Part shown: in pieces, positions 1 to 7,537 of the stretch
Position numbering within the stretch: position 1 is the first letter of the stretch
How the letters are laid out: every line of letters starts with the position of its first letter
Source of the DNA: Suttonella ornithocola
Lineage (GTDB): Bacteria > Pseudomonadota > Gammaproteobacteria > Cardiobacteriales > Cardiobacteriaceae
Reading direction: 5' to 3'
DNA: 13,139 nucleotides
NCBI RefSeq assembly: GCF_001889065.1
Contig: NZ_LWHB01000139.1
Span: forward strand, 1 to 13,139
The notes under the pieces: model-generated
The model's input: only the letters and a program-made list of their open reading frames with translations
The model's database searches: none
What the model was told of the DNA's origin: nothing
Made by a program: the position numbers and the translations under genes

Positions 1-644
1 AAAATCTCTTTAATAATACAGACGGTGAGATAAGCACTGTAAATTTAATGATAAAAGCAGATGTTCAAGGATCTGTAGAAGCACTTTCTGATTCTTTACG
101 TAAATTATCAACAGATGAAGTCCAAGTAAATATTATTGCTAGTGGAATTGGTGGAATTACAGAATCAGATGTGCAGCTAGCTATTGCTTCTGAAGCGATT
201 ATTATTGCGTTTAATGTCAGAGCTGAAAATACCGCTAAGAAACTAGCAGATAATGAAGGTGTTGATTTACGCTATTACAGCATTATTTACGAAGCTATTG
301 ATCAAGTAAAAGCAGCGATGCAAGGTATGCTTTCACCAGAGATTCGAGAGGATATTATTGGTCTTGCAGAAGTAAGAGATGTATTCCGTTCACCTAAATT
401 TGGCGCTATTGCAGGTTGCTTAGTCGAAGATGGTGTAATTAAACGTGATAATCCAATTCGTGTCCTACGTGATAACGTTGTGATATATGAAGGGGTTTTA
501 GAAAGCTTACGCCGCTTTAAAGATGATGTTAAGGAAGTAGTCGCGGGAACTGAATGTGGTGTTGGTGTTAAAAACTACAATGACGTTAAAGTTGGTGACC
601 AAATTGAATGTTATGAACGTGTCAGTGTAGAAAGGAAATTATAA
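1..644 (+). CDS. infB: Translation initiation factor IF-2, C-terminal part (5' end outside window)
   Basis: This is the last part of initiation factor IF-2, the GTPase that places formyl-Met-tRNA on the 30S subunit and promotes subunit joining. The frame is open from base 3 and the gene enters from the left, so the ATG at 48 is an internal Met and not the start. The segment covers domain III, beginning KADVQGSVEAL, and the C-terminal tRNA-binding domain with LAEVRDVF, KFGAIAGC, NPIRVLRDNVVIYEG, LESLRRFKDDV and ECGVGVKNYNDVK, all nearly identical to E. coli IF2. The G domain lies upstream of the window. The stop TAA (642-644) shares its last A with the rbfA ATG, so the two genes are translationally coupled, as in the usual nusA-infB-rbfA cluster. 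Confidence 0.97.
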   Translation, partial: NLFNNTDGEISTVNLMIKADVQGSVEALSDSLRKLSTDEVQVNIIASGIGGITESDVQLAIASEAIIIAFNVRAENTAKKLADNEGVDLRYYSIIYEAIDQVKAAMQGMLSPEIREDIIGLAEVRDVFRSPKFGAIAGCLVEDGVIKRDNPIRVLRDNVVIYEGVLESLRRFKDDVKEVVAGTECGVGVKNYNDVKVGDQIECYERVSVERKL

Positions 645-1030
645 TGCCTAAAGGAATCGATAGAACTCGCCGCTTGGGAGAACAGATGCGACGAGACTTG
701 GCTCAGGCAGTGAGTGAAATTTTGGACCATCCGCATGCTAGTTTATTATCTTTCACGGATGTTCGAGTAACAAAAGATTTGGCTTATGCTAAAGTGTATG
801 TTACTCATGTTTTAGATAACCCTTTAGAGAGAGCAGAATTGGTTCAAGCGCTTAATGACCATTCAGGTCAGTTTCGTCATTATTTAGCTAAAAGAATGAC
901 AACAAGAAAAGTACCAGAATTGACTTTTTATTATGATGATTCAGTTGAATATGGTGCTCGAATGGAAAACTTGTTAGATGAGTTAGTTAAGGACCTGCCT
1001 TCTGATAAAATGGATGACGAACATTCCTGA
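644..1030 (+). CDS. rbfA: Ribosome-binding factor A
   Basis: RbfA is a small KH-fold protein that binds the 30S subunit and helps mature the 5' end of 16S rRNA, notably during cold shock. The 128 residues match the family length (E. coli 133). Recognisable parts are the basic start MPKGIDRTRR, the strand AKVYVTHVL near residue 50, and the C-terminal signature VPELTFYYDDSVEYGARM (about residues 91-108), followed by an acidic tail. The ATG overlaps the infB stop by one base (TAATG). A Shine-Dalgarno, GAAAGGAA, lies inside the end of infB about 6 nt upstream. It is the last gene of this transcription unit before a gap of more than 460 bp. Nothing is unusual in the protein itself. Confidence 0.96.
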   Translation: MPKGIDRTRRLGEQMRRDLAQAVSEILDHPHASLLSFTDVRVTKDLAYAKVYVTHVLDNPLERAELVQALNDHSGQFRHYLAKRMTTRKVPELTFYYDDSVEYGARMENLLDELVKDLPSDKMDDEHS

Positions 1031-1090
1031 ATTTAAATATAACAGGACCGAAATGACTTTGTTCAGTGGACTTATGAGCAATAATACTTT

Positions 1091-1117
1091 TTAGCCATAG
1101 CATAGCTAAGTTTTTAT
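1091..1117 (+). terminator. Weak Rho-independent terminator candidate after rbfA
   Basis: TTAGC (1091-1095) pairs with GCTAA (1105-1109) around a 9-base loop, followed by GTTTTTATT. The stem is short and AT-rich, so termination would be weak at best. It sits about 60 bp after the rbfA stop, where a terminator would be expected. Confidence 0.35.
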
Positions 1118-1121
1118 TAAA

Positions 1122-1225
1122 TATAGCAGGGCTCCCAAAAAATGCATACAGTACTGTGGATAGAAGACTGTTTTCAAAGTGGATATTAAGTTAACGTTGT
1201 ATGCATTTTTGGGAAGTTGGCTATA
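1122..1225. repeat. Inverted-repeat (MITE-like) element of about 104 bp
   Basis: The core arms are 1133-1150 (TCCC, six A, TGCATACA) and 1198-1214, whose reverse complement is the same with one A fewer. The pairing resumes outside a 5-base mismatched block with TATAGC (1122-1127) against GCTATA (1220-1225). The 47 bases between the core arms hold no ORF. The length, near-perfect arms and lack of coding capacity fit a miniature inverted-repeat element, although no clear target-site duplication is visible. A structured RNA or a protein-binding region is the alternative. Confidence 0.6.
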
Positions 1226-1500
1226 GAGTATTTCCTTTGTTCTAAAATATTATTTATCTAGTAATAATGAATCATTGCGTGGTTATTCTAGCTAATACTT
1301 AAGTTTGTAAGTGTCTATATTTGTTTTAAATATGCAAAAGCTATAATTTCATCAATAAACATTGCTAGCTTGGAAAAATATTCCAAAAGCAGATATGAAT
1401 TACAAGAGATTTTAAAAATAGGAAAGGTCACAAAGGTAGCAATTGTTTCATAGTTGTTTTCAACAGAAGTAGTTTTTAGGCGTATTAACCAATAGTGATA

Positions 1501-2400
1501 ATGAATAAAAAGCAAAGACGTTCCGTTGATGGTATTTTATTATTAAATAAACCTCAACAAGTAAGTAGTAATCAGATTTTACAGCGAGTTCGTTGGGTAT
1601 ATAAAGCGCAAAAAGCAGGACACGCCGGTACTTTAGATCCTTTTGCAGATGGTTTACTGCCTATATTATTTGGCGATGCAACGAAGTTTGGACAATATTT
1701 ATTAGGTGCAGATAAGCGTTATCAAGTATCCATTCGCTTTGGTTTTGAAACGGATACTGATGATTGTGAAGGAACACCAACTTTAAATAAGGGTATACCT
1801 AATTTAAAGGAAATTGATTGGGAAAAGGTTTTTGAGTCTTTTTTAGGGGCACAACAACAAATTCCACCTATTTATAGTGCGTTAAAAATAAATGGGCGGA
1901 GAGCTTACGATTTAGCACGTGCGGGAGAGCAGCCAAAACTTGCTTCTCGTAAAATTCATATTTATGAACTTAAACTAGTTGATATTGAAATAGACTCAAT
2001 TATTTTAGAAGTTCACTGTAGTAAAGGAACTTATATTCGCTCTTTAGCTCGTGATATAGGTCGATATATTGGTAGTGCAGCACATGCAAAAAGTTTAACT
2101 CGTTTAGCGGTTGGTAATTTCAGCCAAGAGCAAGGATATGATTTAGAAACCTTACTGGCTATAAGTGCAAATATTGGAATAGATGGTTTAGATAGCTATT
2201 TATTGCCTTTGGAAAAGTGTGTTGCAAAATTATCTAAGTTTCCTGTATCAGAGGAAAAATTTCGCTTTATCCGAAATGGTAATGATATTTCTGTGAATTT
2301 AAATAATGGAGAATATGCATTATTTTTTAATCAACAATTTTTTGGCGTTGGTGAGGTAATAGATAAACGTTTATATCCTAAAAGACTTTGTAGAATATAG
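1501..2400 (+). CDS. truB: tRNA pseudouridine(55) synthase
   Basis: TruB converts U55 in the T-psi-C loop of nearly all tRNAs to pseudouridine and also acts as a tRNA-folding chaperone. The protein shows the catalytic motif GHAGTLDPFADGLLPI, with the nucleophilic Asp at residue 46 counted from the ATG at 1501. It also has GDATKF, YSALKINGRRAYDLAR and CSKGTYIRSLARDIG, the standard conserved blocks in the right order. The C-terminal 60 or so residues would be the PUA-like RNA-binding domain and are weakly conserved. At 299 residues it is close to E. coli TruB (314). A GTG at 1495 is in frame, but the ATG at 1501 is preferred. Neither has a good Shine-Dalgarno. The gene is separated from rbfA by more than 460 bp, and the rpsO gene that often follows truB is absent. 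Confidence 0.96.
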   Translation: MNKKQRRSVDGILLLNKPQQVSSNQILQRVRWVYKAQKAGHAGTLDPFADGLLPILFGDATKFGQYLLGADKRYQVSIRFGFETDTDDCEGTPTLNKGIPNLKEIDWEKVFESFLGAQQQIPPIYSALKINGRRAYDLARAGEQPKLASRKIHIYELKLVDIEIDSIILEVHCSKGTYIRSLARDIGRYIGSAAHAKSLTRLAVGNFSQEQGYDLETLLAISANIGIDGLDSYLLPLEKCVAKLSKFPVSEEKFRFIRNGNDISVNLNNGEYALFFNQQFFGVGEVIDKRLYPKRLCRI

Positions 2401-2777
2401 ATATAGTCAAAGGCTAATAAAAGAGTCACAGCAATTAGATCGCTATTCCAGTAATAGTATGTGTGCTTACTTTATTCATCTATCTTAACACTGTAACTAT
2501 TCTAGTAGTCTTTCACTATAGTATAGTAACTCAAACGTACTTTTTTTTACGGTTTCTGTACATTGGAAACTGATATGCATAAAGATATATCTAAATTTGG
2601 TAGTAGTTTGAAAAGTATGCTAAACATACTCTTACAAAAAATACTTCTTTTAATATATTGATATTTAAATATTTAACTGCCATTGGATTATTTGATAATA
2701 TTCCAGCATACTTTTTAAACCACTACCTCAAATTTTTTAATAAATTGTTTTTTTTGCAAAGGTCTTCTTTTATTTAT
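2401..2777. other. Convergent intergenic region between truB and hrpA
   Basis: This AT-rich stretch contains no supported gene. Bases 2401-2592 show nothing I can name. Bases 2593-2735 form a large inverted-repeat element listed separately. I see no strong GC-rich stem with a T run to terminate either truB or the oncoming hrpA. Confidence 0.6.
2593..2735. repeat. MITE-like element of 143 bp with ~30-bp terminal inverted repeats
   Basis: The left arm 2593-2621 (AAATTTG..GTAGTAGTTT and on to AAAAGTATGCT) matches the reverse complement of the right arm 2705-2735. There are two substitutions and one 2-base gap (GA present only on the right). The interior is about 83 bp, very AT-rich and non-coding, with a small hairpin GTATG/CATAC at the inner edge of the left arm (2615-2629). 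This is the architecture of a non-autonomous insertion-sequence derivative. No transposase is present and I could not identify a target duplication. The flanks are simple AT-rich DNA. Confidence 0.7.
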
Positions 2778-5700
2778 TTAATTTTCCATTTTCTCTTGTA
2801 ATAATTTTTCTGATACTTTTCCTTTTGTGCCGATTTCTTGTGCAAAGACTTGGATACGATATTCTTCAAGTAGATAAAAATAGGTTTGTAACAAGGCTTG
2901 TTTTTTATCAATTTGCGTGGTGTTTTTAGGTATTTCGTTAGGATGGGTCAGATTTAGTGCTTGTAGCTGTTTTTCTAGGTATTCTTCCCAAGGCGTAATT
3001 TGGCGTTGTCTTTGGACATCTTTTAGGGGTTCTCGTTCGAGTTTGTCTAAGCGTAAAGCAATACCTTTTAGGTAACGCTCTAAATCCGGTAAGCGGTTTG
3101 CGGGTGTGTAGCGAATGAAGTTGGGATAGATAAGTCGCTTGAGTTGACGTTCTATATCTGTCTTAGCGCTTTTATGTTTGAGTGAACGTAAGCGAGCGTT
3201 CAGGTCGCTATAGTGTTTGAGTATTCGAGCTAGTTGGGGTCCTAGTCGATTTGCTTCGCTAATCAGATATTTTTTGCCTTTTTCAAGTGCTGCTTGGTAT
3301 TGCACTTCTGTTCTGGGTAAGGGGGCATCAGTTGGTAGGCAGACCTTCTCAATTAAGGCGGTTAATAGATCATCAATTAGATAGGTGTCATTGCTAATTT
3401 TGCGATAGTGCAATGCCATCTCTGTTTTTCCTGGTAGGTTTTTTTGTAAGTATTTATGTTGTTCGCGTAGCTCACGAGAAAGCAAAGCCATTACTCCGCG
3501 ACGATGTGCGTATTCGGCGCGCTCGGCGGTATCGTGGTGACGTAAGTAAAGTTTGTCTTCTTCAAGCGTAAGCGCAGGGTAACCTGTTATTCCACCTTTC
3601 AGAGTTTGCTGAGCCGGCAAGCTTTGCCACTGCCATTTTTCAATAGGAGTATCGCTAATGATATCGCCAGCGGTGCTTTGGCTGCGTTTTTGAAATTGTT
3701 GTGCGGCTTTATCTTGGTATTGTTGCTGTAGTGCGATGAGGTCGCGATTTTGTGCCAAGATGCGATGATTGGCATCAATAAGGCGAAAATTCATATGATG
3801 ATGCGGTTCTATTGCGTTCGGATCAAAGGCGTCTTCAGGAATGTCGTTGCCTTTGATGGCTTTAATGGCTCCGATAATCGCAGGAATGAGAGAGGCATCG
3901 TTATCGCTAATGCGTTCGGTAATGGCACGAGCAATGTCAGGAATAGGCACAAGCATTCGACGATAGGTTTTGGGAAGACGTCTTAGCAAGGCTTCGATTT
4001 TATCGCCAAGCATGGCAGGGATGAGCCGCTCAAAGTCTTTCGGTGTGAGGGCGTTTAGGGCGGCTAATGCAATGGTAGCAGTAATGCCATCGGTTTCGCT
4101 GCCAGGGTTAAATTCATAGCTGAGCGGAATACGATGTCCTCGAATATTGAGGTGGTCAGGGTAATCCGTTTTGCTAATGATAGGAGCTGTTTCTAGAAGA
4201 TCGCTTTTTTGCATTTTAAGCGAGGCTTCTCCATGTTGTTTTGCCCATTTTTCTAAGGTAACGGTGCTGTATACGTTTTCAGGAAGTCTCTGGTGATAGA
4301 AATTCGCAATCGCTTGGTCGTCAATTAAGATGCCTCTGCTACGGGTTTTGTCTTCTAGGGTTTCGAGTTTATCGCGTAGGGCTACGTTTTCTGCAATCAC
4401 TTTTAAGCGTGTGTTAATTTCGCCAGTAACAAGGGCTTGTTGGATAAAGATATCGTGCGCAGTTTCTGGATCTTGCTGTGCGTATGGTTTTTTGCGTCCA
4501 GAAATAATCGGCAGTCCGTATAGCAAGATGGTTTCTTCTGCCATCACGTTACCTGCTTTTTTGCTCCAGTGTGGCTGTTGGTATTGACTTTTGGTGATGT
4601 GAGCGGCTAGGGGTTCTAGTTCATGTAAATCAATGGGTGCACAGGTACGAGCATAGGTTTGTTGCATCTCGATAATGCTTGCCGCCATCAGGCTTTGTGG
4701 ACGTTTTTTTGTCAGTACGCTAGCGGGAAAGATACGAAAACGACGATTGCGAGGACCGAGGTAGTCTTGGTTTTGTTGGTCCCATAAGCCAACGTGGTCG
4801 AGATGTCCGGCAAGTATTGCACGATGTAGAGCAGCAAGGTTTGGATTTTGAGTGATATGTTTGCCTTTGCTGCCATCAGGTTTTTTTGCGGCTTCAGGGT
4901 CAGGTTGTGGATGGTAGTCGTTGAGTTTGAGTTTTTGATTACGACTATCACGGATGAGCTGGTTTGTGAGTTCTCGCCATTCGCGCATGCGTAGGGCATT
5001 GAGATAGTAGCTTTTACACCAACGTCGTAATGCATTGCTACCTTTAGCGTGACGCTGATTTTGATAAGCGGCAAATAGGTTGAGTAAGGTTTGAAAATCG
5101 CTTTGTGGGTCAGCAAATTCGCCTTGTTTTTGATCAGCTTGAGTTTCAAAGCTAAAGGGGCGCTCTCTAGGGTCTTGGATAGAAAGCGCGGCTAAAATGA
5201 TGAGTGCTTCATGTAAGCAATGGTTTTTTTCTGCTTCAAAAACGATACGCGCATAACGTGGGTCAATGGGCAATTGCGCCATCTTTCGCCCTAAAGGCGT
5301 CAAGTGATTGTTTTGGTCAACGGCTTGTAGTTCGTAAAGTAAGCGGTAACCGTCGTTGATTTGGCGTTGGTCTGGAGAATCAACAAAGGGAAAGTTTTCA
5401 ATATCGCCCAGTTTTAATGCCAACATTTGTAAGATAACGGCAGCTAAGTTGGTGCGAAGGATTTCAGGCTCGGTGTATTCGGGACGGTTTTGATAGTCTT
5501 CTTCGCTGTATAAACGAATACATGTCCCTGCGCTGATTCGCCCACAACGTCCAGCGCGTTGGTTTGCACTGGCTTGACTAACTGCCTCAATGGGTAAACG
5601 CTGAGTTTTGGTGCGCAATGAATAACGACTAATGCGTGCGGTTCCTGTATCAATGACGTTTCGAATACGAGGAACAGTTAGAGAGGTTTCTGCCACGTTA

Positions 5701-6698
5701 GTCGCTAACACTATTCGGCGTCTAGCTTGTGGATGAAAAACGGCATTTTGGTCTGCTAATGATAGTCTGCCAAATAAGGGCAATATATCGGTTTCTTTAA
5801 TTTCTGCTTTGCGTAAATGGTCTGCTATTTCGCGAATATCGCGTTCGGTTGGGAGAAAAATGAGGGTATCGCCGCGTTGATGTGGACTGTCGCTATCAAG
5901 TTCTTCAATGGCTTGAACAATCGCATCGGATAGTTCTTCGTCTTCTTGTGGTGGACGATAGCGGATTTCAACAGGATAACTGCGTCCGCTAACATTGATT
6001 TGTGGCGCATGGTTAAAGTGCGCAGCGAATTTATCGGCATCAATGGTTGCTGAGGTGATAATCAGTTTTAGGTCTTTTCTTTTTTCGAGAAGACGATGTA
6101 GATAGCCCAGTAAAAAGTCGATATTTAGGCTTCTTTCATGGGCTTCATCAACGATAATAACTTCATAACGATTTAAAAATTTATCTGATAGGGTTTCTGC
6201 GAGTAGCATTCCATCGGTCATCAATTTAATGATGGTGTTATCAGCAATTTTTTCATCAAACCGTACTTGATAACCCACTTGTTGTCCTAGTGGAACGTCG
6301 AGTTCTTCAGCAATGCGTTCCGCTACTGAACGTGCCGCGATTCGGCGAGGCTGAGTATGCGCAATCATTCCACGCGCACCTAAGCCCAAATCTAAACAGA
6401 GTTGAGGTAATTGTGTGGTTTTCCCACTACCGGTCTCGCCACTAATGATGACAACCTGATTTTTCTCAATGAGTTGTTTGATTTTTTCTTTTTCTGCTAA
6501 AACGGGTAAGTCTGCATTGAGTTTGGGGCGGGGAAGCGCGGCTTTGCGTGCTAGATATTGTGCATGAGAGTCTGCGTATAAGGCATCGTATTGGGCTTGC
6601 AAACGGTCAATGGGTTGGCGACGTTTTTTTCTTGTTTGGATTTTACGCTTAAGTTGGCTAAGGGGATAATGGTCAGTAGTGAGCGTTTCTTGCGTCAT
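2778..6698 (-). CDS. hrpA: ATP-dependent DEAH-box RNA helicase HrpA
   Basis: HrpA is a large cytoplasmic RNA helicase; in E. coli it has been linked to mRNA processing and to clearing stalled ribosomes. The 1306 residues agree with E. coli HrpA (1300). Motifs run in order: motif I GETGSGKT (87-94), TQPRRIAA (Ia, ~115-122), motif II DEAH (184-187), motif III SAT (216-218), TNVAETSLTVP (~333-343) and motif VI QRAGRCGR (380-387). After these come the winged-helix/ratchet and OB regions and the long C-terminal DUF3418-type part characteristic of HrpA. All catalytic residues are present, so the gene looks functional. The start at 6698 is the only Met upstream of motif I that fits the family, but the bases before it (ATTCCTTTATAC) show no Shine-Dalgarno. 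It is transcribed divergently from the DUF2170 operon and converges on truB. Confidence 0.97.
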   Translation of the reverse strand: MTQETLTTDHYPLSQLKRKIQTRKKRRQPIDRLQAQYDALYADSHAQYLARKAALPRPKLNADLPVLAEKEKIKQLIEKNQVVIISGETGSGKTTQLPQLCLDLGLGARGMIAHTQPRRIAARSVAERIAEELDVPLGQQVGYQVRFDEKIADNTIIKLMTDGMLLAETLSDKFLNRYEVIIVDEAHERSLNIDFLLGYLHRLLEKRKDLKLIITSATIDADKFAAHFNHAPQINVSGRSYPVEIRYRPPQEDEELSDAIVQAIEELDSDSPHQRGDTLIFLPTERDIREIADHLRKAEIKETDILPLFGRLSLADQNAVFHPQARRRIVLATNVAETSLTVPRIRNVIDTGTARISRYSLRTKTQRLPIEAVSQASANQRAGRCGRISAGTCIRLYSEEDYQNRPEYTEPEILRTNLAAVILQMLALKLGDIENFPFVDSPDQRQINDGYRLLYELQAVDQNNHLTPLGRKMAQLPIDPRYARIVFEAEKNHCLHEALIILAALSIQDPRERPFSFETQADQKQGEFADPQSDFQTLLNLFAAYQNQRHAKGSNALRRWCKSYYLNALRMREWRELTNQLIRDSRNQKLKLNDYHPQPDPEAAKKPDGSKGKHITQNPNLAALHRAILAGHLDHVGLWDQQNQDYLGPRNRRFRIFPASVLTKKRPQSLMAASIIEMQQTYARTCAPIDLHELEPLAAHITKSQYQQPHWSKKAGNVMAEETILLYGLPIISGRKKPYAQQDPETAHDIFIQQALVTGEINTRLKVIAENVALRDKLETLEDKTRSRGILIDDQAIANFYHQRLPENVYSTVTLEKWAKQHGEASLKMQKSDLLETAPIISKTDYPDHLNIRGHRIPLSYEFNPGSETDGITATIALAALNALTPKDFERLIPAMLGDKIEALLRRLPKTYRRMLVPIPDIARAITERISDNDASLIPAIIGAIKAIKGNDIPEDAFDPNAIEPHHHMNFRLIDANHRILAQNRDLIALQQQYQDKAAQQFQKRSQSTAGDIISDTPIEKWQWQSLPAQQTLKGGITGYPALTLEEDKLYLRHHDTAERAEYAHRRGVMALLSRELREQHKYLQKNLPGKTEMALHYRKISNDTYLIDDLLTALIEKVCLPTDAPLPRTEVQYQAALEKGKKYLISEANRLGPQLARILKHYSDLNARLRSLKHKSAKTDIERQLKRLIYPNFIRYTPANRLPDLERYLKGIALRLDKLEREPLKDVQRQRQITPWEEYLEKQLQALNLTHPNEIPKNTTQIDKKQALLQTYFYLLEEYRIQVFAQEIGTKGKVSEKLLQEKMEN

Positions 6699-6728
6699 GT
6701 ATAAAGGAATTCTGTTTAAATCGTTATT

Positions 6729-6757
6729 ATTATATATCCTCTTATAGATATTTATAG
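6729..6757 (-). promoter_or_regulatory. Possible hrpA promoter
   Basis: On the minus strand a perfect TATAAT (6734 down to 6729) lies about 30 bp upstream of the hrpA start. The matching -35 position (6757-6752, CTATAA) is poor. This is offered as the best visible candidate only. Confidence 0.3.
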
Positions 6758-6872
6758 GACGGTCGATAGTTTAGCGCATTTTGAAATGCTTAAATGGATT
6801 ATATTTGAATGCGTGAGTCAACTTTTTATTTGATATATTAGGTAATTATTCTATTTTTGAAGATGTTCAAAA

Positions 6873-6907
6873 CTTACATGTAAAAATTGCTTGACGCTTA
6901 CATGTAA
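6873..6907 (+). promoter_or_regulatory. Tandem operator-like sites over the operon promoter
   Basis: The 11-mer CTTACATGTAA occurs twice, at 6873-6883 and 6897-6907, each containing the perfect 10-bp palindrome TTACATGTAA. Their centres are 24 bp apart. The second lies in the spacer between the -35 and -10 boxes, and the first ends 7 bp before the -35 box. A protein bound there would block RNA polymerase, so repression is the expected effect. The ribbon-helix-helix-like N-terminus of the adjacent gene product is an obvious candidate ligand (inference). Confidence 0.7.
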
Positions 6908-6919
6908 TAATTCTATAGT
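6891..6919 (+). promoter_or_regulatory. Sigma70 promoter of the DUF2170-pspA-yqiJ-yqiK operon
   Basis: TTGACG (6891-6896) and TATAGT (6914-6919) are separated by exactly 17 bp, giving five of six matches to the consensus at -35 and at -10. Transcription would be expected to begin around 6926, at or next to the first ATG of the operon. That makes the long form of the first gene leaderless or nearly so. Both operator-like palindromes (6873-6883 and 6897-6907) fall on this promoter. Confidence 0.75.
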
Positions 6920-6925
6920 GAGCTT

Positions 6926-7537
6926 ATGAAAAAGAAAACCTCAGCTGATTATCAACGAGAATTTCGTCAACGCTTGCGCGAGCAAGGTTTGAAGAAAAAG
7001 GAAGTTTGGATTCGTCCTGAGCATGAAAAATTGCTTGCGGATATTGAGGCGCAGTTGCGTCATCCCACTTTGGGAAAGGAGAACACTATGGATAGTCCAA
7101 CAGCGCGCTGGCAAACAGATTTGCTTTGTCAGCAATTACAGCAACAACCGCTTTTTGCAGAAGGTCATGCCAGTGCGGAGTTTTTACCTGGTAGTCATCC
7201 ATCGATTTTTATTGTTTTGCATGACTATGGGGACTTACCTGTCTATCTAGCTGTAGCGGGAGAGCAAATTTTAGTGGAAAGTGTCTTGTTTCCAGCATCT
7301 TTGGTGAAAAATAGTGCGGCTTTTAATTTAGCAGTTTTGGAAACGCATAAGTATTTTCCACTGTCAACGATTAGCGTGGAATATACGCAAGATGGGGATG
7401 CTTATTACAATATGTTTGGTTCGCTATCAGCAAGTGAACAGATTGAATCTATCGTATTAGAGATTGAAACCTTAGCGAGCAATGTGTTACAGGCGGTAGA
7501 AGCGTATCGCCCCTTTTTGAAGGAGCAAAGTCAATGA
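6926..7537 (+). CDS. yjfI: DUF2170 (YjfI-family) protein with N-terminal ribbon-helix-helix-like extension
   Basis: The C-terminal part (about residues 56-200) matches the DUF2170/YjfI family: the pattern LHDYGDLPVYLAVAGEQILVES, then FNLAVLETHKYFPLSTISV and YYNMFGSLSA, parallels E. coli YjfI (133 residues). Its biochemical role is unknown, but it is linked to pspA-like genes. The first 54 residues are absent from E. coli YjfI. They are basic and contain a strand-helix pattern (KKKEVWIRPEHEKLLADIEAQL, about 23-44) that resembles a ribbon-helix-helix DNA-binding unit. There are two possible starts: ATG 6926, almost at the predicted transcription start and with no good Shine-Dalgarno, and the in-frame ATG 7088 (Met55), with AAGGAG 6 nt upstream. 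The stop overlaps the next start (ATGA). DNA binding and autoregulation are inferred. Confidence 0.85.
   Translation: MKKKTSADYQREFRQRLREQGLKKKEVWIRPEHEKLLADIEAQLRHPTLGKENTMDSPTARWQTDLLCQQLQQQPLFAEGHASAEFLPGSHPSIFIVLHDYGDLPVYLAVAGEQILVESVLFPASLVKNSAAFNLAVLETHKYFPLSTISVEYTQDGDAYYNMFGSLSASEQIESIVLEIETLASNVLQAVEAYRPFLKEQSQ
7076..7090 (+). promoter_or_regulatory. Strong internal ribosome binding site and alternative start of the DUF2170 gene
   Basis: AAGGAG (7076-7081), 6 nt, then ATG at 7088-7090 in frame with the long ORF. It is the best Shine-Dalgarno of this gene and would give a 149-residue protein made of the DUF2170 domain alone, close in size to E. coli YjfI. Either it is the sole real start, or the gene makes two products. 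Confidence 0.6.

Larger units (their letters stand above)
1031..1494. other. Long intergenic gap between rbfA and truB
   Basis: No convincing gene lies here. It holds a weak terminator-like hairpin (1091-1117), a long inverted-repeat element (1122-1225), a 16-bp imperfect direct repeat (1033-1048 and 1117-1132, two mismatches, TTAAATATARCAGGRC), and a small perfect stem TTGGAA/TTCCAA around a 5-base loop at 1370-1386. A possible but poor promoter for truB is TTGTTT (1321) and TATAAT (1342-1347), with a 15-bp spacer. A 66-codon minus-strand ORF (1315-1515) overlaps the truB start, has no ribosome binding site and resembles no family I know. Elsewhere rbfA and truB are usually adjacent, so an insertion into this junction is plausible. 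Confidence 0.6.

Noticed and set aside
48..50. ATG at 48 as the start of a short gene
   Set aside because: The frame is open to the left edge and the upstream residues continue the IF-2 sequence, so this is an internal methionine.
1315..1515. 66-codon minus-strand ORF between rbfA and truB
   Set aside because: It overlaps the start of truB, has low-complexity AT-driven composition and no ribosome binding site, and resembles no known protein.
4712..5149. 145-codon minus-strand ORF within hrpA in another frame
   Set aside because: A shadow frame; the hrpA frame through it is continuous and matches its family throughout.
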